From PALSA-693 sp963702305 (GTDB lineage Bacteria > Actinomycetota > Acidimicrobiia > Acidimicrobiales > Palsa-688), in NCBI GenBank assembly GCA_963702305.1, contig CAVPBX010000006.1, positions 186,001 to 250,000 of the forward strand: a DNA stretch of 64,000 nt. Direction: 5' to 3'. Below are positions 1 to 5,754 of the stretch, piece after piece. Within the stretch, counting starts at the first letter, position 1, and each line of letters begins with the position of its first letter. The notes beneath the pieces were generated by a model, which saw only the letters and a program-made list of their open reading frames with translations, did no database searches and was not told the origin of the DNA. The position numbers were made by a program, and so were the translations under genes.

Positions 1-248
1 TCGCCGGCACGGCCGCCCAGGTGGACCTGACCCTGGCCGACCCGCCCTACCGGTTCGACGGTTGGGTCGGACTGCTCGACGCCTTGCAGCCGCGGACCGG
101 GCTGCTCGTCGCCGAGACCGGTGCCGACTGGGAGCCCGGCCCCGGGTGGGAGACTGTGAAGGTGAAGCGCTACGGCGGTACCGTGGTGACGGTCGCGCAA
201 CCGAACGCCCGACCGAAGTCGCTACTGCGTCAAGAAGGTGAGACTTGA
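1..248 (+). CDS. rsmD: 16S rRNA (guanine966-N2)-methyltransferase RsmD, C-terminal part
   Basis: Only the last 81 or so codons are present; the gene enters from the left edge in the frame that begins at base 3. The fragment opens with the catalytic DPPY signature of N6/N2 amino-methyltransferases (residues ADPPYRF), followed by a strand-helix end (GLLVAETG) and a final YGGTVVTV strand typical of the RsmD Rossmann fold. RsmD methylates G966 of 16S rRNA in the assembled 30S head. Its stop overlaps the TTG start of coaD by 4 nt (TTGA), the usual rsmD-coaD pairing in bacteria, so the two are probably translationally coupled. Confidence 0.85.
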   Translation, partial: AGTAAQVDLTLADPPYRFDGWVGLLDALQPRTGLLVAETGADWEPGPGWETVKVKRYGGTVVTVAQPNARPKSLLRQEGET

Positions 249-730
249 GGACCGCGCTGTTCCCGGGATCGTTCGATCCCTTCCATAACGGACACCTGGA
301 GATCGTCGAGATCGCCTCGAAGTTGTTCGACCACGTGGTGGTGGCGCCGATGCGCAACACCCAGAAGGGCGAGCCGCTGTTCAACCTCGACGAGCGGACC
401 CAGATGATCACCGACTCGGTCGCTCACCTGCCGAACGTGACCCTGGCGTCGTTCTCCGCGTTGGTGGTGGATCTGGCCCGGGAGGTCGGTGCCGACGTCG
501 TCATCAAAGGGCTGCGGGTGGCGTCCGACGCCGAGGCCGAGCTGCAGATGGCCCAGATGAACCGGCGGGTGGCCGGGATCGAGACCTTGTTCATCCCGTG
601 CTCCTCGGAGTACTCCTTCATCGCGTCCAAGTACGTGCGGGACTTCGCCAAGTTCGGCGGGGCCGACCGCATCGGCGCGACCGTGCCCGGGCCGGTCCTG
701 GTCAAGCTCAAGGAGAAGTTCGTCCAATGA
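245..730 (+). CDS. coaD: Phosphopantetheine adenylyltransferase CoaD
   Basis: This 161-residue protein has the normal family length. It transfers AMP from ATP to 4'-phosphopantetheine, the penultimate step of coenzyme A synthesis, in the cytoplasm. The N-terminus shows the nucleotidyltransferase signature GSFDPFHNGH (residues 8-17), and the later VIKGLR and YSFIASKYVR segments correspond to the phosphopantetheine and ATP-binding loops. The TTG start overlaps the rsmD stop, and a purine-rich GAAGGTGAG lies just upstream. The sepIVA-like gene follows after a 34-nt gap. Identification is secure. Confidence 0.96.
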   Translation: MRTALFPGSFDPFHNGHLEIVEIASKLFDHVVVAPMRNTQKGEPLFNLDERTQMITDSVAHLPNVTLASFSALVVDLAREVGADVVIKGLRVASDAEAELQMAQMNRRVAGIETLFIPCSSEYSFIASKYVRDFAKFGGADRIGATVPGPVLVKLKEKFVQ

Positions 731-764
731 GCCGTCGACCGCGGGCCGGCCGCAAGGCCGCCCG

Positions 765-1340
765 ATGAGCCTCCTCGAGGGCAGTTCCTCCACGCCGGAC
801 ACCGAGTCGCTGATCCGGCGGGTCATCGAGATCATCGAAGGCACCCGGGCGCTGCCGCTGTCGTCCTCCGTCAAGCTCGACAACAAGGAGGAGGTCCTCG
901 AGCTGCTCGACGAGGCCACCCACCGGCTCCCGGAGGAGACCAGGCAAGCCCGATGGCTGCTCAAGGAACGGGAGGAGTACCTGGCCAAGATGCAGCGCGA
1001 AGGCGAGGACATCCTCTCCGCGGCCCGGTTGCAGGTGGAGCGAATGGTGCAGCGCACCGAGATCGTGCGCGAGGCCCAGGCCACCGCCCGCCGCCTCGTC
1101 GAGGAGGGCCAGGACGAGGCGCGCCGGCTGCGGCTGGAAGCCGAGGACTACTGCGACCAGAAGCTGGCCGCCTTCGAGGTGGTCCTGGACCGGACCATCA
1201 AGACCGTCGCGGCCGGCCGCGAGAAGCTGTCGATCACCCCGCAGCCGGTGTTGGACGGGCCCGACACCGGCATCGCCGGCATCGACCTGGACGACACCCT
1301 GAGCGGGGAGGACGCCTTCTTCGACCAGGACCGGTCCTAG
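765..1340 (+). CDS. DivIVA-like coiled-coil septal protein (SepIVA/Rv2927c-like)
   Basis: A 191-residue acidic protein predicted to be almost wholly helical. Residues about 15-60 form a DivIVA-like head with a VKLDNKEEVLELLDEA segment, residues about 60-155 are a charged coiled coil resembling F-ATPase subunit b, and the last 30 residues are a disordered acidic tail. Its place next to DUF177, with rnc, mutM, smc and ftsY following, matches mycobacterial Rv2927c/SepIVA, which acts in septation and envelope growth. The role is inferred from that synteny and from the coiled-coil form rather than from a catalytic motif. DUF177 starts on the base after its stop. Confidence 0.75.
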   Translation: MSLLEGSSSTPDTESLIRRVIEIIEGTRALPLSSSVKLDNKEEVLELLDEATHRLPEETRQARWLLKEREEYLAKMQREGEDILSAARLQVERMVQRTEIVREAQATARRLVEEGQDEARRLRLEAEDYCDQKLAAFEVVLDRTIKTVAAGREKLSITPQPVLDGPDTGIAGIDLDDTLSGEDAFFDQDRS

Positions 1341-1949
1341 GTGGGCGAGGGTCGGTTCGGGCGCGTCCGGCCCCGGCGCGGCCGTGACTGGCGACTCGTG
1401 AGTGGCGACCCGTGGCTGGTACCGGTGCTGACGCTGCGCCGCCAGACGGGGGCCCGCCGGGAGGAGCACCGAGCCGGCCGGATCGGCCAGCTGTCGGTGG
1501 CGGGCAGCGTGGTGCCGGATTCGGCCGAGGCGACCGCGGACGCCATCCTGGACGCCGTCGACGGCGGCATCGAGGTGGCCGCCCGGATTCACGCTCCCTG
1601 GCAGGGCGAGTGCCGGCGCTGCCTGCGTCCCCTCGCCGGCGAGCTGCGGTGCGAGGTCCGCGAGCTGTACCGGCCCCGGACCGCCGACGAAGCCGTCGAC
1701 ACCGACGAGGACACCTACCCCCTCGCGGGTGATCAGCTCGACCTCCGCCCCCTGGTGCGCGACGCCCTCCTCCTGGAGTTGCCCCTCGCCCCCCTCTGCC
1801 ACGAAGGTTGCCTCGGCCTGTGCCCCACCTGCGGGGCGGACCGCAACGCCGGGCCGTGTGGGTGCGAGCCCGCCGCCGGCGACCCCCGGTGGAGCGTGCT
1901 CGACGCCCTGCGTTCATCCGAGGGCGAACCGGGCGCCGGCGGGGGGTAG
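1341..1949 (+). CDS. DUF177 (YceD) family protein
   Basis: The 202-residue product carries two cysteine pairs, CRRC (residues about 92-95) and a C-terminal CHEGCLGLCPTCG cluster typical of the YceD/DUF177 family, which is linked to 23S rRNA metabolism. In many bacteria it precedes rpmF and plsX, as here. The GTG start directly abuts the upstream stop. A second GTG at 1398 (residue 20) would remove an Arg-rich N-terminal extension and is an equally possible start. The protein is probably cytoplasmic and may bind zinc; its molecular function is not established. Confidence 0.85.
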   Translation: MGEGRFGRVRPRRGRDWRLVSGDPWLVPVLTLRRQTGARREEHRAGRIGQLSVAGSVVPDSAEATADAILDAVDGGIEVAARIHAPWQGECRRCLRPLAGELRCEVRELYRPRTADEAVDTDEDTYPLAGDQLDLRPLVRDALLLELPLAPLCHEGCLGLCPTCGADRNAGPCGCEPAAGDPRWSVLDALRSSEGEPGAGGG

Positions 1950-2002
1950 ACGGGGTCGGGGCGGCGGGGCGGCGGCCGGCCGGGGGAGGGCATCCCATCG
2001 TT

Positions 2003-2126
2003 CTCTGACTTTTCCCGACGACTTCTGACCGTTTCGTTGACTTCTGACGACTTATGTGTCTGTGAGACACTTAAGTGGTCAGAGGTCAACCAAGTCGTCA
2101 GAGGTCGTGCCATCCGGTCAGAGGTT
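2003..2126 (+). repeat. Large imperfect palindrome with six half-sites (element A)
   Basis: Within the 390-bp gap between DUF177 and rpmF, arms 2020-2061 and 2065-2106 (42 nt each) are inverted copies that pair at 34 of 42 positions around a 3-nt centre; the core is GTGTCTGTGAGACAC (2056-2070). Outside the core the sequence is modular. CTYTGAC-type half-sites sit at about 2003, 2022 and 2041, and the inverse GTCAGAG at about 2078, 2097 and 2117, so each set recurs every 19-20 bp, about two helical turns. No gene was seen in the gap. The rest holds a possible rpmF promoter and a leader hairpin, described separately. Function unknown. Confidence 0.75.
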
Positions 2127-2224
2127 CGGCCAACGCCCCAGTCCCAAGGCCCGCCCAATGCCAAAGGCCGTAGAAGGACCGAGGGGTCCGCCGCGGCGCG
2201 TCAACCCGTCTGGCCCCGATCCTC

Positions 2225-2230
2225 TACACT
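2225..2230 (+). promoter_or_regulatory. Possible -10 element for rpmF-plsX
   Basis: TACACT fits the TANNNT -10 consensus used elsewhere in the window. A weak GTCAAC at 2200-2205 could be the -35, with a long 19-bp spacer. Transcription would start near 2237 and give a leader of about 100 nt before rpmF. Confidence 0.4.
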
Positions 2231-2258
2231 GGCAGCGCCCTGCGGGGCGGGTGTGGCG

Positions 2259-2275
2259 CGGGTCGTCGAGACCCG
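2259..2275 (+). other. Leader hairpin upstream of rpmF
   Basis: CGGGTC (2259-2264) pairs perfectly with GACCCG (2270-2275) across a 5-nt loop in the presumed rpmF leader. There is no U-run, so it is not an intrinsic terminator; it could be a regulatory or processing stem. Confidence 0.35.
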
Positions 2276-2339
2276 ACCGAGCCGTCGTCCGCTCTCCGCT
2301 GGCCTGGACCGTATCCGACCAGAAAGCGCGCACCTCGAC

Positions 2340-2519
2340 ATGGCCGTCCCCAAGAAGAAGACCTCCAAGGCCAAGAGCCGCAGCCGGCGGGCCAGCGCCT
2401 GGACGCTGGACACCCCGGCGCGCAGCGTGTGCCCGCAGTGCCACAACGCCAAGCTGCCCCACGTGGTGTGTCCCACATGCGGGTGGTACAAGGGCCGCCA
2501 AGCCCTCGACGTTGGCTGA
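2340..2519 (+). CDS. rpmF: Large ribosomal subunit protein bL32
   Basis: A 59-residue basic protein starting MAVPKKKTSKAKSRSRR, the hallmark N-terminus of bL32, with the zinc-ribbon pair CPQC (residues 31-34) and CPTC (44-47). The four-cysteine form suggests a zinc-binding C+ paralog. It is a structural protein of the 50S subunit near the peptidyl-transferase exit region. No clear Shine-Dalgarno precedes the ATG. The plsX start (TTG 2512) overlaps its last codons, preserving the common rpmF-plsX pairing. Confidence 0.97.
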   Translation: MAVPKKKTSKAKSRSRRASAWTLDTPARSVCPQCHNAKLPHVVCPTCGWYKGRQALDVG

Positions 2520-3537
2520 CCCGGCCGGCGTCCTGCCGGTCGCCGTCGACGCCATGGGCGGCGACCGGGCCCCGGACGAGATCGTCGCCGGTGCCATTCA
2601 GGCCGCCGAGGCCGGGCTTCCAGTCCTGCTGGTCGGTGACCCGGATCGGTTGAGCGACACCGGCGGACTGCCGATCCTGGCGGCGCGGGAAACCATCGAG
2701 ATGCACGAGGACCCGGCGCGGGCGGTGCGGACCAAGAAGGACTCGTCGCTGATTCGGGCCGCGGAAGCGGTTCGCGACGGTCAGGCGTCCGCCATGGTCA
2801 GCGCGGGCAACACCGGGGCCACCATGGCCAGCGCCCTGTTCCGGATGGGCCGTCTGCGGGGTGTGGCCCGTCCGGCCATTGCCACCCCGATCCCGGTGCC
2901 CGGTTCGACGCCGACAGTGCTGCTCGACGCCGGGGCCAACGCCGAGTGCAGCCCGGCCTGGCTGGTGCAGTTCGCCCAGATGGGCTCGGCCTTCGCCAAG
3001 CAGCGATTCGGCATCACCAATCCCCGGGTCGGCCTGCTGTCGATCGGCGAGGAACCCGGCAAGGGCAGCCCGTTGGTCAAGGAGACGTATGCCCTCCTGA
3101 AAGCCGGTGACGCCGGCCCGGCGGTCCGCTTCATCGGCAACGTCGAGGGGCGCGACGTGATGTCGGACGCCGTGGACGTGGTCGTCACCGACGGCTTCAC
3201 CGGCAACGTGGTCCTGAAGACGCTCGAGGGCTCGATGAAGTTCGCCTTCAAGGCCGTCCTCGGCGCCCTGCCGGCCGATCAGGACGACCCCGGTAACCCG
3301 GCGAGCGCGGCCTTTCTCGCTGCGCTCATGCCGTTGGCGGCCGAACTCGACCCCGAGACCTACGGCGGGGCCATGCTGCTCGGCGTCGACGGGGTCTGCA
3401 TCATCAGCCACGGGTCGTCTTCGGCGCGGGCGATCGTCAACGCGGTCGGCGTGGCGCACCACGCCGTCACCGAAGGGCTCGTCGATCAATTGCGGGCCGC
3501 CATCGCCGCGCCGCACGGAGCCACGGCCGCGTCCTGA
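2512..3537 (+). CDS. plsX: Phosphate acyltransferase PlsX
   Basis: PlsX converts acyl-ACP and phosphate to acyl-phosphate, the donor for PlsY in phospholipid synthesis; it is a peripheral membrane enzyme. The diagnostic N-terminal strand VAVDAMGGDRAPDE is present, followed by VSAGNTGA and a C-terminal GGAMLLGVDG motif. From the TTG at 2512 the protein has 341 residues, the usual length. This start overlaps the rpmF stop by 8 nt; the open frame continues upstream to 2056, but that part is unlike PlsX and covers rpmF in another frame. The ATG at 2554 would cut the conserved strand and is rejected. Confidence 0.93.
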   Translation: MADPAGVLPVAVDAMGGDRAPDEIVAGAIQAAEAGLPVLLVGDPDRLSDTGGLPILAARETIEMHEDPARAVRTKKDSSLIRAAEAVRDGQASAMVSAGNTGATMASALFRMGRLRGVARPAIATPIPVPGSTPTVLLDAGANAECSPAWLVQFAQMGSAFAKQRFGITNPRVGLLSIGEEPGKGSPLVKETYALLKAGDAGPAVRFIGNVEGRDVMSDAVDVVVTDGFTGNVVLKTLEGSMKFAFKAVLGALPADQDDPGNPASAAFLAALMPLAAELDPETYGGAMLLGVDGVCIISHGSSSARAIVNAVGVAHHAVTEGLVDQLRAAIAAPHGATAAS

Positions 3538-3543
3538 CCGCCC

Positions 3544-3585
3544 GATGACACGGGCGTGGCGCTCCCGTGCCAGGCCCGTGTCATC
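3544..3585 (+). terminator. Strong 12-bp hairpin after plsX
   Basis: GATGACACGGGC (3544-3555) and GCCCGTGTCATC (3574-3585) form a perfect 12-bp stem with an 18-nt loop, 6 nt after the plsX stop. No U-tract follows, as is common for actinobacterial terminators, so it may instead be a processing or 3'-stabilising stem. Confidence 0.6.
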
Positions 3586-3631
3586 CTCGGTAGGCGCGGA
3601 GGTCACCCCGGTCGCCGGACGGTGCGGTTGG

Positions 3632-3637
3632 TACGGT
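3632..3637 (+). promoter_or_regulatory. Possible -10 element for acpP
   Basis: TACGGT matches the TANNNT pattern downstream of the plsX hairpin; a second candidate, TACCAT, is at 3705-3710, 27 nt before the acpP start. Either could give a leadered acpP transcript. Confidence 0.35.
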
Positions 3638-3737
3638 GGAACCGAACATCCGCTCGGGCGCCCCGGGCGCCCCGCCCCTAGGCATCCACCCCAGCAGACA
3701 GCGATACCATCCGCTCCTGCGATCCGAGGAGACCACG

Positions 3738-4034
3738 TTGCCCGCCGAGACCCACGTCGAACGCAGCCCGCTCAGTCGCCAGGAGGTCTTCGAGCTGATC
3801 AAAGGCTGCCTCGCCGACATCCTGGAAATCAGCCCCGACACCATCGCGGAGGGGGCGTCCTTCGGCGACGACCTGGGGGCCGACTCCCTGGCCCTCATCG
3901 AGCTGGTCGAGGCCCTCGAGGAGGAACTCTCGGAGCGCACGGTCGGCTTCCGGATCGACGACGAGGACCTCGAGGACCTCAAGACGGTGCGGGACGCGGT
4001 TGACTACGTGATGGCAAAGCTCGACGCGGCCTGA
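3738..4034 (+). CDS. acpP: Acyl carrier protein
   Basis: The 98-residue acidic protein has the four-helix ACP fold and the 4'-phosphopantetheine attachment motif DDLGADSLALIELV, with the modified serine in GADSL. It carries growing acyl chains for fatty acid and phospholipid synthesis. The start is taken at TTG 3738 because CGAGGAG lies 8 nt upstream; the frame is open to 3636, but that extension is Pro/Arg-rich and unlike ACPs. About 16 extra N-terminal residues precede the first helix. It sits between plsX and rnc, the classical plsX-acpP-rnc order, with fabD/fabG/fabF absent. Confidence 0.9.
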   Translation: MPAETHVERSPLSRQEVFELIKGCLADILEISPDTIAEGASFGDDLGADSLALIELVEALEEELSERTVGFRIDDEDLEDLKTVRDAVDYVMAKLDAA

Positions 4035-4051
4035 GCCGCTGTCGACAGACA

Positions 4052-4071
4052 CCAGACGACCACCAGACGAC
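4052..4071 (+). repeat. Short tandem repeat between acpP and rnc
   Basis: CCAGACGAC occurs twice 11 nt apart (about 4052 and 4063). It is followed by CTTCTGACG at 4080-4088, a 9-mer also present in the half-site array upstream of rpmF (2041-2049). A 10-bp palindrome CTGTCGACAG lies at 4039-4048. No function is evident. Confidence 0.4.
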
Positions 4072-4103
4072 TACTGATCCTTCTGACGGCGAGGACCGCA
4101 ACC

Positions 4104-4853
4104 CTGCCCATCGGCCCCGGACCCGACCAATCCACCTCCCGGGAGGAGCTTGCCGGCCGTCTCGGCTGGACCGTCGCCGACCCCGATCTCCTGATCCGGT
4201 CGTTGGCTCACCGGTCGTGGTGCGCCGAGAACCCAGGGATGGGCTCCAACGAACGGTTGGAGTTCCTCGGCGACGCCGTGCTGGGCCTGATCGTCACGGA
4301 CTACCTGTACCGGACCTACCCCGAGATGCCAGAGGGGGAGCTGGCCAAGGTGCGGGCGTCGGTCGTCAACTCTGCGGCTCTGGCGGAGTTGGCCGCCGAG
4401 CTCGATATCGGTGAGGCCCTGCTGCTGGGCAAGGGCGAGGACCAGTCCGGGGGACGGGATAAGCCGTCGATCCTGGCCGATGCCATGGAAGCCCTGATCG
4501 GGGCCGTCTACCTGGATGAGGGGTGGTCAGGGTCGGAGACCATGGTGATGCGGCTGCTCGGCGACCGGATCGAGGCGGCCGCGGCCGGACCGGGGGGTCA
4601 GGATTACAAGACCCGCCTCCAGGAGCTGTGCGCCCGCACGTTCGACCAGTTGCCGGTGTACGTCGTCGAGGACGAGGGGCCGGACCACGCCAAAGAGTTC
4701 TCGGCGGTGGTGCACGTGCAGGGCCGCCCACGGGGATCCGGCCGGGGCCGGTCGAAAAAGCAAGCCGAGCAGGCCGCCGCCCGTCAGGCTTGGGAAAACC
4801 TGCTCGGCGACATGGACGGGCCGTCAGCGGCGGCGCTCGACCCGAGGTCGTGA
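4104..4853 (+). CDS. rnc: Ribonuclease III
   Basis: RNase III cleaves double-stranded RNA, maturing rRNA and some mRNAs. The catalytic signature NERLEFLGDAVL is intact, and a C-terminal dsRNA-binding domain starts at QDYKTRLQEL. Conserved helix-1 sequence (EELAGRLGWTVADPDLLIRS, then LAHRSW) lies upstream of the first in-frame ATG/GTG/TTG (TTG 4203). Between the acpP stop and 4203 this frame has only CTG or ATC as plausible starts. CTG 4104 has GCGAGGA 8 nt upstream and gives a 249-residue protein of normal length. Starting at 4203 would delete about 33 residues including the first fold helix. The product is certain; the start codon is an inference. Confidence 0.85.
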   Translation: MPIGPGPDQSTSREELAGRLGWTVADPDLLIRSLAHRSWCAENPGMGSNERLEFLGDAVLGLIVTDYLYRTYPEMPEGELAKVRASVVNSAALAELAAELDIGEALLLGKGEDQSGGRDKPSILADAMEALIGAVYLDEGWSGSETMVMRLLGDRIEAAAAGPGGQDYKTRLQELCARTFDQLPVYVVEDEGPDHAKEFSAVVHVQGRPRGSGRGRSKKQAEQAAARQAWENLLGDMDGPSAAALDPRS

Positions 4854-4854
4854 C

Positions 4855-5691
4855 GTGCCCGAGCTGCCCGAGGTCGAGACGATCCGGCGGGACATCGAAA
4901 AAGAGTTCGTCAACAAGCGGATAAAGAAGGTGGATGTCACCGGGGCCCGTTCGGTGCGCCGGCATCACACCGCCAAGGACTTTGTCGCCCGGACCGAGGG
5001 CCGCAAGGTGACCGGCACCCGCCGGCGCGGCAAGTACCTCCTGCTCCAGCTGGACAGCGGGGACGTGCTGGTCACCCACCTCGGCATGAGTGGGCAGTTG
5101 TTGCGGGCCAATCCGAAGGAACCCACGGGAAAGCACACCCACGTGGTCTTGACCTTTACCGGGGCGCCGCAGCTGCGGTTTATCGACCCCCGGACCTTCG
5201 GCGAGATGTTCGTGACCACACCGGAGCGGCTGGAAGCGGAGGTGCCGGAGCTCGCCCACCTCGGGTTTGACCCCATCGACCAGCAGATGGCGTGGACCCG
5301 CTTCGGCGAGCTGCTGGCGGCGCGCAAGGGCAAACTGAAGCCCGTCTTGATGGACCAGCGCTTCGTCGCCGGGATCGGGAACATGTACGCGGACGAGATC
5401 CTGTTCGCGGCCGGGCTCCGCCACGACCGCCCCTCCGATGCCTTGACCGCGCAGGAGATCCGTCGCCTGTACCGCTCGGTCGTGGAGACCCTCCAAGAAG
5501 CGATAAAACACCGCGGTTCGTCGCTGGCCGACGAGCAGTACCGCGACCTTTTCGGGGATGTGGGCGAGTTTCAGCGCCTTCACAACGTGTACGACCGCGA
5601 AGGCGAGGCGTGCCCGCGTTGTCGCAGCACCATCGTGCGGATCAAGGCCAACGGGCGCAGCAGTTTCTTCTGCGCCCGGTGCCAGATTTGA
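4855..5691 (+). CDS. mutM: Formamidopyrimidine-DNA glycosylase (Fpg/MutM)
   Basis: The 278-residue enzyme removes 8-oxoguanine and formamidopyrimidines from DNA and nicks the abasic site. After Met removal it begins with the catalytic PELPEVE sequence (Pro nucleophile, Glu3). The beta-hairpin lysine region KYLLLQL, the helix-two-turn-helix around GIGNMYADEILF, and the C-terminal zinc finger CPRC...CARC are all present. The GTG start is one base after the rnc stop. An rnc-mutM-smc-ftsY order is typical of Actinomycetota. Confidence 0.96.
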   Translation: MPELPEVETIRRDIEKEFVNKRIKKVDVTGARSVRRHHTAKDFVARTEGRKVTGTRRRGKYLLLQLDSGDVLVTHLGMSGQLLRANPKEPTGKHTHVVLTFTGAPQLRFIDPRTFGEMFVTTPERLEAEVPELAHLGFDPIDQQMAWTRFGELLAARKGKLKPVLMDQRFVAGIGNMYADEILFAAGLRHDRPSDALTAQEIRRLYRSVVETLQEAIKHRGSSLADEQYRDLFGDVGEFQRLHNVYDREGEACPRCRSTIVRIKANGRSSFFCARCQI

Positions 5692-5739
5692 GGGGCCGGG
5701 ACCGGCCGTAGGATCACCGAAGCCGGATCCTCCCCCCAC

Positions 5740-5745
5740 TAGGTT
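5740..5745 (+). promoter_or_regulatory. -10 element, leaderless smc promoter
   Basis: TAGGTT ends 9 nt before the smc GTG (5755), so transcription should begin at or next to the start codon. There is no Shine-Dalgarno, consistent with a leaderless mRNA. Confidence 0.6.
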
Positions 5746-5754
5746 GGTCGCCGC

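Noticed and set aside
2020..2106. Element A as a parS, dif or phage attachment site
   Set aside because: It does not match the known parS or dif consensus, there is no adjacent integrase or tRNA, and a related copy exists at 55359-55437.
2056..2511. PlsX extended by 152 residues upstream
   Set aside because: The extension has no PlsX similarity, runs through element A and covers all of rpmF in another frame; TTG 2512 gives the normal family length.
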